A stretch of DNA of 64,000 bases from an uncultured Novosphingobium sp. (lineage in GTDB: Bacteria; Pseudomonadota; Alphaproteobacteria; Sphingomonadales; Sphingomonadaceae), in NCBI GenBank assembly GCA_946886075.1, contig CAMPHR010000006.1, forward strand, positions 51,561-115,560, in the 5' to 3' direction. Both the position numbers and the translations under genes were made by a program. This document shows positions 50,763 to 58,927 of this stretch, piece by piece (position 1 is the stretch's first letter; every line of letters begins with the position of its first letter). The notes beneath the pieces are model-generated. The model saw only the letters and a program-made list of their open reading frames with translations. It made no database searches and was not told where the DNA came from.

Positions 50763-51500
50763 TCAAAGCCGCGCGAGCCGCCCGCCATCCACCGCCAGCG
50801 CCGCGCCCGTGATGAAAGCCGCATCCTCGCTCGCCAGGAATGCGACGGCCGCCGCGATATTCTCCGGCGTACCGACATCCGCCTTGTCGATCGTCTCCGC
50901 GCCTGATTTGACGTTGGGATTTTCCCACAGCATCGGCGTATCGATCGCGCCCGGCAGCACCGCATTCGCCCGGATCTTCACGTCCCGCCCCTCGATAGCG
51001 CTCGTCCGCGTCAGCGACAGCATCGCCGCCTTCGCAGCCGCATAGGGCGCCGCGTTCGCGCTCGTCTCGATCGCATGGACGCTGGCGATGTTGACGATCG
51101 CGCCGCCATTCTCACCACAATGCAGGAAAGCCTGCTTGGTAAAGAATACCGCGCCCAGCAAGTCGACGCGCAACACCTTCAGCCAATCCTCGCCCGTCCA
51201 TTCGGCCAGGCTCTTGAAGGTCATCAGCCCGGCATTGTTCACCACCACGTCCAGCCTGCCGAAGCGATCCAGCGCCGCCCGGACGCACGCCTCGACCGCC
51301 TCTTCCGATCCGACGTCGCACCCAAAGCCCATCGCTGGTCCGCCCAGGCCAGACGCTGTCGCCTCCGCCGCATCACCCTTCAGGTCCGCGATCACCACGC
51401 GCGCACCCTCCGCGCTCAGCCGCTGCGCGATCGCCGCGCCGATGCCACCTGCTGCACCGGTGATGATCGCTACCTTGTCCTCAAAGCGCCTTTCCATCAC
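50763..51500 (-). CDS. Short-chain dehydrogenase/reductase (classical SDR)
   Basis: A 245-residue classical SDR. It has the cofactor motif VAIITGAAGGIGAAIAQRLS, the acidic residue of ADLKGD that favours NAD, VVVNNAGLMTF, the serine in NIASVHAIET, the Y-x-x-x-K of APYAAAKAAMLSLTR, and VLPGAIDTPML. FITGAALAVDGGRLARL is the expected end. It oxidises or reduces an alcohol/ketone pair. The start overlaps the stop of the GH1-like gene by 4 nt, so the two are co-translated. A sugar or glycoside aglycone alcohol is a possible substrate. No further specificity can be inferred. Confidence 0.93.
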   Translation of the reverse strand: MMERRFEDKVAIITGAAGGIGAAIAQRLSAEGARVVIADLKGDAAEATASGLGGPAMGFGCDVGSEEAVEACVRAALDRFGRLDVVVNNAGLMTFKSLAEWTGEDWLKVLRVDLLGAVFFTKQAFLHCGENGGAIVNIASVHAIETSANAAPYAAAKAAMLSLTRTSAIEGRDVKIRANAVLPGAIDTPMLWENPNVKSGAETIDKADVGTPENIAAAVAFLASEDAAFITGAALAVDGGRLARL

Positions 51501-52831
51501 TCACCCTCCTGCACCGCTGGGCTTGCTGAAGGCGCTCTGATCATATGCTTAGCCCGCGCGCGCTGCTCGACCGCATAGGGACGCTCGGCATCGCTTGGCA
51601 TTACCAGCGGAACCGCCAGGCACATGCTCTGCGTCGGCAACACGTCGCGCCACTGCTCGATCAGCCGCTTATACGCCCTGCCTACCGGCCGGATCTTGCG
51701 ATCGAGGTCGAACAGGCCCAGCGGATTGACGTTGCCATTCTTCTCCCGCAGCGCGCTGTCCCAATCGACCTGATCGGTCAGCGAATACCAGGTGAAGCCG
51801 ACGATCGGCACGCCGTCATTGCGCACCCTCAGCACATTGGCCCATTGCTTCCACATCCAATCGACCGCCTCCGTGCCCAGCGGCCCTTCCGACAGGTTGG
51901 TTTCGGTGTGCATCACCGGCAGGCGGTAGCGCTGATGATATTGGCGCGTGATCTCGCTATAGCCGAAAATCTCTCCCGACGCCCGCGTGCCCCCATTTTC
52001 CGCGACGCGATGCTCGTTCGTGACATAATAGTCGTTGCCCATGATGCAGTGCTGCTTCAGGCGATTGTCGAGGAAGAAATGATATTCCTCCCGCGTCATC
52101 CCGCTATCCATCAGATATTCGTACATTTCTGAATCCACGCGCCGCCCGTAATTCAGGTCGAGCGACAGGAAACGCTGCGAATTCATGATCTCCGCAGGCT
52201 TGATCGCAGCAGGCGATTCCGCATGAAAATATTCCGAAGACTCGCTCTGGATGAAGATAGCATCCGGCCGCACTTCCAATATCTGCCGCATGGCGCACAC
52301 ATTGGCGCGCACGATATGTTTGAGCGCGGTGACGAACGCCACATCGCTGCTCAACTGCTCATTCCACCAGCCGTATCGCGCTGAAAAGGTGGCGCAGATA
52401 TACATTTCGTTGACCGGCGTATAAAGCTGCACCCAGGGAAAGCGCTCCGCAAAGGCGCGGGCATAGACGCCGAACAGGTCGGCAAAATCCGGGTTCTGGA
52501 AATTGCCGATCCAATCGGGCACGCCGAAATGGCACAGGTCCACGATCGGCACGATGTTAAGCCGCTTCAGCTCGGCAAAAGTTTCGTCTGCAAAGTCCCA
52601 GTCATAACGGCCGGGGCCCAGCCATGTCCGGTGGATCGGCGGGCCATAGCGGAGATAGCCGATCTCCATCTCCTGAACGAGAGCGAAGTCCTCGCGCCAC
52701 CGTTCATAATGGTGGCAACTTTCCATCTCATCGACGCGCACCCGCCCATTGTCGATGGTGGGCACACTGTTTTCGACGCCCGTCGCGAACATGAAATTGG
52801 CGATTGGCTCTCTCCCGGCAATGTCTGCCAA
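51497..52831 (-). CDS. Family 1 glycoside hydrolase-like protein with divergent active-site motifs
   Basis: A 431-444-residue TIM-barrel protein; TTG 52831 and ATG 52792 are both possible starts. IGYLRYGPPIHRTWLGPGRY, VPIVDLCHFGVPDWIGNFQN and WVQLYTPVNEMYICATFSAR follow the GH1 order, the last giving the acid/base glutamate as NEM rather than the usual NEP. The nucleophile region reads PVMHTETNLSEG where GH1 has ITENG. GFTWYSLTDQVDWDSALREK resembles the GH1 W-S-L-x-D-N-F-E-W stretch. It may cleave an unusual beta-glycoside, or have changed activity. A Cys/Pro-rich basic tail of about 40 residues is extra. It shares an operon with the SDR. Confidence 0.75.
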   Translation of the reverse strand: MADIAGREPIANFMFATGVENSVPTIDNGRVRVDEMESCHHYERWREDFALVQEMEIGYLRYGPPIHRTWLGPGRYDWDFADETFAELKRLNIVPIVDLCHFGVPDWIGNFQNPDFADLFGVYARAFAERFPWVQLYTPVNEMYICATFSARYGWWNEQLSSDVAFVTALKHIVRANVCAMRQILEVRPDAIFIQSESSEYFHAESPAAIKPAEIMNSQRFLSLDLNYGRRVDSEMYEYLMDSGMTREEYHFFLDNRLKQHCIMGNDYYVTNEHRVAENGGTRASGEIFGYSEITRQYHQRYRLPVMHTETNLSEGPLGTEAVDWMWKQWANVLRVRNDGVPIVGFTWYSLTDQVDWDSALREKNGNVNPLGLFDLDRKIRPVGRAYKRLIEQWRDVLPTQSMCLAVPLVMPSDAERPYAVEQRARAKHMIRAPSASPAVQEGE

Positions 52832-52895
52832 TCGAAACGCCGGGGATCGCTATGGTTTCCGCGAAAATCTATGCGGAAAAAGCCGACATACCGGG

Positions 52896-53408
52896 TTACC
52901 GGGATTCGGAGAAGACCATAAGGGGCAGGTCGAGCGGCTCATATTCGAAGCCCAGCATCGAAACAGCGGCCGTGACTTGACCCCTGTGATGCGTCCCGTG
53001 ATTGAAGACGTGGAAAAGTGCGACTGACATAGGAAGCACCCGCGGCTGCCCCGTAGTCATCATATAGCAAAGGTCTCCGGCAATCGCGGCGTCATCAAGC
53101 CCGTCAATATATGCAGACCAGCGCGCCGTTGCGGTTTTCAGGCTGGATGCTAGTTCGGCCCGATCCGTCTCCACTTCCGCGTCGAGGCTCACGAACTTTA
53201 TGGGTGCCTGCACGAATCTGGGATACCATATGCCGCTATCGGTGAGCAGTAGATGATTGAGGGTGCGATGGACCGATCCGAAGAACAGCCCACAGGGCTT
53301 GTGATATGCTTCATCTGCTATCTGCTCGAGGGAGGCCAAAAGCCGTTCGGTCGCCCAAGCATGGTACCGCGCCATCTGCGCGAGCTGCAGTTTGGCTGAC
53401 ACGGTCAT
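52896..53408 (-). CDS. DinB-family four-helix protein
   Basis: A 170-residue DinB-like protein. The metal-binding histidine triad is visible: SVHRTLNHLLLTDSGIW gives the first, and LFHVFNHGTHHRGQVTAAVS the second and third. MARYHAWATERLLASLEQIA is the usual first helix. The family includes stress-induced DinB of Bacillus and mycothiol/bacillithiol-dependent transferases; sphingomonads lack those thiols, so the task is uncertain (hydrolase or thiol transferase). The gene is leftward, 64 bp before the GH1-like gene on the same strand. It is not DNA polymerase IV, which is also called DinB in E. coli. Confidence 0.9.
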   Translation of the reverse strand: MTVSAKLQLAQMARYHAWATERLLASLEQIADEAYHKPCGLFFGSVHRTLNHLLLTDSGIWYPRFVQAPIKFVSLDAEVETDRAELASSLKTATARWSAYIDGLDDAAIAGDLCYMMTTGQPRVLPMSVALFHVFNHGTHHRGQVTAAVSMLGFEYEPLDLPLMVFSESR

Positions 53409-53477
53409 GCAAATCTCCCCTCCGTCATCCCAGCGAAAGCTCGATATCAGGCCGTCATGAAGAACTCCTCAACCAAC

Positions 53478-53525
53478 CCGTTCGCCCTGAGCGAAGTCGA
53501 AGGGTAAGCTGAGCGTAGCGAAGCC
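53478..53525. repeat. Dispersed sphingomonad-type repeat
   Basis: CCGTTCGCCCTGAGCGAAGT is followed by CGAAGGGTAAGCTGAGCGTA and GCGAAGCC, related to the element at 41364-41410. It lies in the 160-bp gap between the DinB-family gene start and the small secreted protein's end. No gene is seen in this gap. Confidence 0.65.
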
Positions 53526-53569
53526 ATCTGCTCCGTCCATCCCCACGGAAAAGGTGAAGCCTCGCCCCT

Positions 53570-53893
53570 TCAATTATCGCAATATTCCCACCGCCCCGCA
53601 TTGCAGGCCGCAACCGCCCGCCGCCACGACGCCATCTGGCGATCATAATCCGCACGCGCGTCGGCATAGCCCTCGCCGCCGCCCTGCGCGCGGCGATAGT
53701 TGCGCATGATGCGCGCATCGCGCTCCCGGACATAGGCAAGCTGCTGCTGGTTCATCCGCCGGATGATCGCCCGATCCCGCTCGCGAGCCGTGGAACTGCG
53801 CATCGTCGGGTCATGCGGGTCATCAGCCAGCGCAACGGCCGGGAGCAACGCGGCGCCGATCGCGGCCACGCATGCGAAAATCTTGACCTTCAT
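53570..53893 (-). CDS. Small secreted protein of unknown function
   Basis: ATG 53893 follows AAGGATCC and gives 107 residues with a clear signal peptide (KIFACVAAIGAALLPAVALA). The mature part is very basic and helical: RERDRAIIRRMNQQQLAYVR, ERDARIMRNYRRAQ, then MASWRRAVAACNAGRWEYCD with two cysteines near the end. It probably lies in the periplasm. Similar small Arg/Tyr-rich proteins occur in sphingomonads, but I know no function. It is leftward and divergent from the glycosylase pseudogene 143 bp away. It may be alone in its transcript. Confidence 0.72.
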   Translation of the reverse strand: MKVKIFACVAAIGAALLPAVALADDPHDPTMRSSTARERDRAIIRRMNQQQLAYVRERDARIMRNYRRAQGGGEGYADARADYDRQMASWRRAVAACNAGRWEYCDN

Positions 53894-54036
53894 GGATCCT
53901 TGCCCCCTTAATTCCCTTTCTCCTGCTATTCTCCATCCGTTTCGCCAAAGGCAACGGATTTGCGACGAATGGCGGACCACATCTGCAATGGAAACATGGG
54001 GAGGAGACTGCTGATGGCGGCAGGAGCGGCAGGGCG

Positions 54037-54619
54037 TTGAACAGCAGGTCAGGCGAGGGCGCGTGTTTCGATCCCGACTTCTTCCACCAGCCTGTCGAAG
54101 CGGTCGCGCGCGGCCTGATCGGCGCGACCCTGCTGGTGGATGGCGTCGGCGGCCGCATCGTCGAAACCGAAGCCTATGACAGCAGCGACCCCGCTTCCCA
54201 CAGCTTCCGGGGCCAGACGGCTGGCAATGCCGCGATGTTCGGCCCCGTCGCCCGCACCTATGTCTATCGCATATACGGCCTGCACTGGTGCCTCAACATC
54301 GTCGCCGGGTCTTCGGGCAGTGCCGTGCTGATCCGCGCATTGGAGCCGGTCGAGGGTATCGAACAGATGATCGCCCGTCGCGGCGTCGCCGATCCGTTGA
54401 AGCTCTGTTCCGGCCCCGGCCGCCTGTGTCAGGCGCTGGCCGTTTGACGGCTCAATGAACGGGGCTTCATTGAATGCACCGCCCTTTGACCTACATCCAC
54501 CGCCAAGCCCCGTGCCGATCCTCACCGGCTCGCGCATCGGCATCAGCCGGGGCGCGGAGACGCCATGGCGCTTCGGCGCAAGCGGCTCCCGCTACCTTAG
54601 CCGCCCCTTTCCGGCATAG
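54037..54619 (+). pseudogene. 3-methyladenine DNA glycosylase (AAG/Mpg family) with one frameshift
   Basis: The frame from TTG 54037 encodes the AAG-family start: DPDFFHQPVEAVARGLIGAT, RIVETEAYDSSDPASHSFRG with the catalytic glutamate, MFGPVARTYVYRIYGLHWCL, and CSGPGRLCQALAV, then stops at 54447. One base further, another frame continues the same protein: DGSMNGASLNAPPFDL, TGSRIGISRGAETPWRFGAS and GSRYLSRPFPA to the TAG at 54617-54619. Removing one T from GTTTGAC (54439-54446 region) would join both. Total length would be about 193 residues, as expected. Either the gene is newly broken, or this is a sequencing error. The enzyme removes alkylated purines. Confidence 0.88.
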
Positions 54620-54650
54620 CCGCCCTTGGAGCATAACAGGTTCACCAAAT

Positions 54651-54734
54651 CGTCACCCGGGACTTGATCCGGGGTCCCGCTTCTTATCTGACGCTGCCGT
54701 AGCAGCGGGACCCCGGGTCAGGCCCGGGGTGACG
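54651..54734. repeat. Palindromic intergenic repeat (REP-like)
   Basis: Two arms of about 30 bp, starting GTCACCCGGGACTTGATCCG at 54652 and ending TCAGGCCCGGGGTGAC at 54733, are inverted copies with few mismatches, separated by 22 nt. The GTCACCC...GGGGTCCCGC pattern is a common dispersed palindrome in alphaproteobacteria. It can form a large hairpin and may act as a terminator between the convergent glycosylase and 64-residue protein genes. Confidence 0.8.
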
Positions 54735-54780
54735 CAAACGGAGACTGAATACTGACGCTTCAATGGGAGACGATCATGCC

Positions 54781-54975
54781 CTAATCCTCCTCGGCATCGA
54801 CCCCCAGCGCATCTTCCTCGTCGCCGTCCAGCTGCGCGTCGATCGCCTCGGCAATCAGGTCCAGCTGCTCATAGGAGGCGCTCAGCTCCAGCCGGGGGCC
54901 TCCCTCTGTTTCAAAGGCGATAAGATACTCCTCGCCGGAGCGGGTGATGTCGAAACCGGAAATCTTGTCAGCCAT
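54781..54975 (-). CDS. Small acidic protein of 64 residues
   Basis: ATG 54975 has a strong AGGAGG seven bases before it. The protein reads MADKISGFDITRSGEEYLIA, FETEGGPRLELSASYEQLDL, then IAEAIDAQLDGDEEDALGVD and AEED. It looks like a short beta sheet followed by a helix and an acidic tail, and has no signal peptide. No named family is recognised. It lies 46 bp after the Mfd-like gene on the same strand and may be transcribed with it. The acid-rich end suggests a protein- or cation-binding task, but this is a guess. Confidence 0.7.
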   Translation of the reverse strand: MADKISGFDITRSGEEYLIAFETEGGPRLELSASYEQLDLIAEAIDAQLDGDEEDALGVDAEED

Positions 54976-55021
54976 GAAGGTCCTCCTGACGGGCTGGGTC
55001 GGGCGATGCGGGTGAGTGTCT

Positions 55022-58000
55022 TCAAGAGCTGGCGCGCGCCATGGTTCCACGCGATGCGGTGGGCGCGGTGGATCGTCCGACATTTTCCAGAAGGTCGGTA
55101 ACGAAGGCCAGCCGTTCCTCATCGCTCGACTGCTGTTTCAGCAGCCAGCGCCCGTCTTTCTCCGTCAATTCCGCCTCGCCGGGATCGAATCCACTCTTGT
55201 CGCGCGGCGTAAGCGCGATTGCCGCAGGCCCCGCATCGACACGCGCGACATGCGCCGCCCGCGCCAGGATGGCGATCCTGGCGTTCGCGACCAGAGCTTC
55301 CGCCGCAGGGGGCATCGGGCCGAACCGGTCGATAATCTCCTCTTCAAAGCCTTGCAGCTCCGTCTCTTCGCTGATGCGGGCGAGGCGCACATAAAGGCCC
55401 ATCCTGATGTCGGCTTCCGGTATCCACTCCGGCGGAAAGGCGCCCGCCGTCCCGATATTCACCTCCGGCAGCCACAGCCCCGGATCTTCTCCGCGCGCCT
55501 GCCGCAGCGCCGCTTCGAACAGATGCTGGTACAGGTCGACGCCGATCAGCTTCATATGCCCCGCCTGCGCATCGCTCAGCAGATCGCCCGCGCCCCGCTG
55601 GTCCAGGTCGGCGGCGCTGATCTCGAACCCCGCGCCCAGCTGGTCATAGGTCGAAAGGGTGCGCAGCCGCTTCATCGTCCGTTCGGCGATGCCGGGGCCT
55701 TCCGTCACCAGCATCACCTGTCCCCGCCGGTTGCCGCGTCCCACGCGTCCGCGCAGCTGGTGCAGCTGGGCAAGGCCGAAACGATCCGCGCGCCAGACGA
55801 TCATGCTGTTGGCCCTCGGCACGTCCAGACCCGCCTCAATGATGTTGGTGGCGAGCAGCACGTCGCCGACCCCGTCCGCGAAATCCACCATCGCCCGGTC
55901 AATCTCGGCGGCCGGCATCTTGCCATGGACTGTGACGAGCTTCAGCTGAGGGACGACGCGCTTCAGCCGTTCGGCGAGCGGCGCTATCTCCTCGATCCGC
56001 GGCACGACGACGAAGCTCTGCCCGCCCCGCGTTTTTTCTCGGATCAGCGCGGTCCTCATCCGGTTGTCGTCCGGCTCGACCAGGCTGGTGCGGATCGGCT
56101 GGCGGCGGGCGGGCGGGGTGGCGATGATCGAGATTTGCTGAAGCCCAATCATCGCGCGGTGCAGCGTGCGCGGGATCGGCGTCGCGCTCATGGCGAGCAG
56201 GTGGATGTCCGCGCGGCTGCGCAGCTTCGCCTTGTCCGCCGCGCCAAACCGCTGTTCCTCATCGATGATGACGAGGCCCAGATTGGCGTAGCACACGTCC
56301 TTGCCCATAACCGCGCCGGTGCCGATCACGATCTGCACCGACCCGTCGGCAAGGCCCGCCTTCACCGCCTTCTTCTCCGCCGCGCTCGACAGGCGGGAAA
56401 GGCCCGCGACCTTGATGCCGCTGTCGGCAAAGCGCCGCTCGAACGTCTGGATATGCTGGCGCACCAGCACCGTGGTCGGTGCGGCCAATATGACCTGATA
56501 TCCCGCCAACGCGGCAAGCGCGGCGGCGCGCAGGGCGACCTCCGTCTTGCCATAGCCAACGTCGCCGATGACCAGCCGGTCCATGGGCTTTCCAGACGCC
56601 AGATCATCCCGCACCGCCTGGATCGCGCGCGCCTGATCAGCGGTTTCGTTGAACGGAAAACCATGAACGAACTGCTCATATCGCGAAGCATCGGGCTCGA
56701 TGACCACCGCCTCCAACTTCGCCCTCTCATCAGCCACTTTCAGCAAAACTCGCGCGCTCTCGCTAATTGCTTCATGAATCGCCGCCCGCCGCTTCGCCCA
56801 GCTCGATCCATTCAGCGTATCCAGCCGCACCGCGTCGGCATCCGCGCCATAGCGCCAGATCCGCCCCGCTTCCCCCACCGGCACCAACCTCCGGCCACCA
56901 TCCGCATATTCCAGCGCGATGACTTCCGATCCCGAACCATCCGGCGCAGGTTCCAGCCCAGCCACGCGCCCGACGCCATGATCCTCATGCACGACCACGT
57001 CCCCGGCGCGCACCTCACCCCCGTTCCGCGCCAAGACGGTCGAAACCGTCTCCGGCGCTTCCCCAATGAGCGCGCGGCTTCCCAGAAGGTCGGCGGCGGC
57101 GATCATGACCACGCGATCGACGACCGCCCCGCGATCGATCGGCGCAATCAGGACAGCGCCGTCGCCATCCGGCAGCGCCAGTGCTCCATCAAGACTGTCG
57201 GCATCGGCGAGGGTGATCTTGAGCTTCCGTTCGATCCGCGGCCGCAGGAAACGCACATCACGCTCGCTGCCGACCAGGAGCAGGCGATGCCCGTCGTCCA
57301 GCAGAGGCCGCGCAAAGCGCGCCATCGCGGACAGGGGGGAGGGCTGCAGCGCAAAGCGCGGGACCTCCGCCGCCTCCTGCTCCTCCAGCGAAACTTCGAT
57401 CCAAGTTTCGATAGCTTTCGCCCAACTCTCCTCATCGACGGCATCGGTGCATTTCGCGACCTGGGCGGCCAGCCGGACGAAGCGCCGCCGCCGCTCGTCC
57501 GCCTTGGGCGACTTGACGATCATACCCTGCCGCATGTGCGCGAGGATGCTCATCTTCACCTTACATTCCGGTTCGGCAGCCCGACCGATCTCCAGCGCGG
57601 AGCATTCTTCGGTCGTCAGTTGCGTCACCGGGTCATAGCGGCGAATTCCGCTGACATGGCCGTCCGCAACCTCTATACGAGCAGGCGTTCCCGCGTCGGC
57701 GGGGAAGATGTCGATGACATCGCCGCGCACCGCGACCTCGCCCGGTTCGTCTACCCGGTCGTCGATCAGATAGCCGATCGCCTCCATCTCTGAAGCAAAG
57801 CAGCTGCTGTCGATGGCATCGCCTTTGGCGAGGCTCGGCGGTGCCGCGTCAAGAGCTTCGGGTGCGGCATAGAGGCGCGCTGCGGCCTCGCCACTCATGA
57901 TCACGGCCAACGGCGCGCGATCTCTGTCTTCACTCAAGCGGCGAAGGACACGCAAGGCGGCAACGCGCTTTCCGATATTTGCGGGGGAAGCAGGAGCGTC

Positions 58001-58183
58001 ATCGCCCGGCAACGTGTCGCTCGAGGGTAGAAAGACAACAGGCTTGTCAGGCACCAGGGCACCCAGTGCCGCCGCCAGCGCCTCCGCCTCCTGCTCGTCG
58101 TCCGCGAGGTAGAGAAGGTCTTCCTTCTGCAACAGTCTCGAAAGCAACAGAGCCGTTTCACCGACACCACGCGCCCCGCTCAT
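55022..58183 (-). CDS. mfd: Mfd-like transcription-repair coupling helicase, compact form
   Basis: A 1053-residue protein with the Mfd order. The N-terminal UvrB-like part has VVFLPSSDTLPGDDAPASPA and RGDVIDIFPADAGTPARIEV. The CarD-like RNA-polymerase-binding region (about 385-440) has GDVVVHEDHGVGRVAGLEP. The helicase has Walker A GDVGYGKTEVALRAA (about 543), VIIDEEQRFGAADKAKLRSR, MSATPIPRTL and the later QLRGRVGRGNRRG. The C-terminal TRCF domain closes. E. coli Mfd has 1148 residues; here about 80 are missing at the N-terminus. It would remove stalled polymerase and recruit UvrA, or be a divergent second Mfd. It overlaps the PRC-barrel gene by 4 nt. Confidence 0.87.
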   Translation of the reverse strand: MSGARGVGETALLLSRLLQKEDLLYLADDEQEAEALAAALGALVPDKPVVFLPSSDTLPGDDAPASPANIGKRVAALRVLRRLSEDRDRAPLAVIMSGEAAARLYAAPEALDAAPPSLAKGDAIDSSCFASEMEAIGYLIDDRVDEPGEVAVRGDVIDIFPADAGTPARIEVADGHVSGIRRYDPVTQLTTEECSALEIGRAAEPECKVKMSILAHMRQGMIVKSPKADERRRRFVRLAAQVAKCTDAVDEESWAKAIETWIEVSLEEQEAAEVPRFALQPSPLSAMARFARPLLDDGHRLLLVGSERDVRFLRPRIERKLKITLADADSLDGALALPDGDGAVLIAPIDRGAVVDRVVMIAAADLLGSRALIGEAPETVSTVLARNGGEVRAGDVVVHEDHGVGRVAGLEPAPDGSGSEVIALEYADGGRRLVPVGEAGRIWRYGADADAVRLDTLNGSSWAKRRAAIHEAISESARVLLKVADERAKLEAVVIEPDASRYEQFVHGFPFNETADQARAIQAVRDDLASGKPMDRLVIGDVGYGKTEVALRAAALAALAGYQVILAAPTTVLVRQHIQTFERRFADSGIKVAGLSRLSSAAEKKAVKAGLADGSVQIVIGTGAVMGKDVCYANLGLVIIDEEQRFGAADKAKLRSRADIHLLAMSATPIPRTLHRAMIGLQQISIIATPPARRQPIRTSLVEPDDNRMRTALIREKTRGGQSFVVVPRIEEIAPLAERLKRVVPQLKLVTVHGKMPAAEIDRAMVDFADGVGDVLLATNIIEAGLDVPRANSMIVWRADRFGLAQLHQLRGRVGRGNRRGQVMLVTEGPGIAERTMKRLRTLSTYDQLGAGFEISAADLDQRGAGDLLSDAQAGHMKLIGVDLYQHLFEAALRQARGEDPGLWLPEVNIGTAGAFPPEWIPEADIRMGLYVRLARISEETELQGFEEEIIDRFGPMPPAAEALVANARIAILARAAHVARVDAGPAAIALTPRDKSGFDPGEAELTEKDGRWLLKQQSSDEERLAFVTDLLENVGRSTAPTASRGTMARASS

Positions 58184-58776
58184 GCCGCGTCGCCTCTAGG
58201 CAGTTCGGCCGGCGCTGCGGGCCAATCCCCGTCCTCCAGCGGTGGCAAGGCCTCAAACCATGCCTTGTCCCGCTTCAGCGTGAAGCCGTCGCAGGAGAAG
58301 CGAATATCTTCCCGTGACACGGCGCGCAGGACTTCATTGATCCCGCCTACGCCGCTCGCGCTGATGACGACATAGCTGACCGACGCGGCTTCGCAGGTGA
58401 CGAGCGCCTCCACGACCTTGCCCAGCGTCTCCCCATCAGAAGCCGTGACGGGCAGGCCCGCAATGCCCGTCGCCGTGAACAGCGTGGGATAGGCGGAACG
58501 GCGGCTCGCTTGCGCGGCGGACTTACCGCCATCCTCATAAGCGCGCTGGCGGCCGAGCCACCGCCAAACGCCAACGAGGTTCACGAAAGTGAGGAAGCCG
58601 TTGGTGGCGACCAGGTTGGTCTGTCCTGACGAGAGGCCGACGATCGACCAGGCAATTGACCCAACCGTAAATACGACGAAGCCCCAGCCAGTGACGCGCG
58701 CGCCCAGATTGGCGGCGGTCATCATGGCGGCGATCATGGTCGCAATCGGCGCGACCCAGCCAGCAATATCTTCCAG
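58180..58776 (-). CDS. Membrane protein with PRC-barrel-like C-terminal domain
   Basis: The frame from ATG 58737 gives 185 residues with two membrane helices (VTGWGFVVFTVGSIAWSIVG and LVATNGFLTFVNLVGVWRWL) and a PRC-barrel-like domain: GIAGLPVTASDGETLGKVVE, ALVTCEAASVSYVVISASG, EVLRAVSREDIRF. The frame stays open upstream as LEDIAGWVAPIATMIAAMMT, which completes a natural first helix. A CTG at 58774-58776, six bases after GGGAG, is therefore a possible start and is used here. The stop overlaps the Mfd-like start by 4 nt. PRC-barrels bind other proteins or RNA. A link with Mfd is suggested only by the overlap. Confidence 0.72.
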   Translation of the reverse strand: MEDIAGWVAPIATMIAAMMTAANLGARVTGWGFVVFTVGSIAWSIVGLSSGQTNLVATNGFLTFVNLVGVWRWLGRQRAYEDGGKSAAQASRRSAYPTLFTATGIAGLPVTASDGETLGKVVEALVTCEAASVSYVVISASGVGGINEVLRAVSREDIRFSCDGFTLKRDKAWFEALPPLEDGDWPAAPAELPRGDAA

Positions 58777-58927
58777 AACAAGCTCCCACGATCCGAAGCA
58801 TCGAACGACGCTTCAACGCGCGCCAGCCATGTTGGTGGCGGCGGAAGTCAGGAGCCCGCGAAAATCTATGCTAACTTATGTGAATGGGTGCAGCCGATCC
58901 GGCCTTCAGGACCAGCTGCCCATACAA

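Noticed and set aside
52896..53408. DNA polymerase IV (DinB)
   Set aside because: The protein is a 170-residue four-helix histidine-triad protein of the DinB/YfiT type, unrelated to the Y-family polymerase of the same name.
55016..57793. A 925-codon open frame on the plus strand opposite the Mfd-like gene
   Set aside because: The reverse strand has every Mfd motif. The plus-strand product is a low-complexity Arg/Gln/His-rich sequence without domain or start signal.
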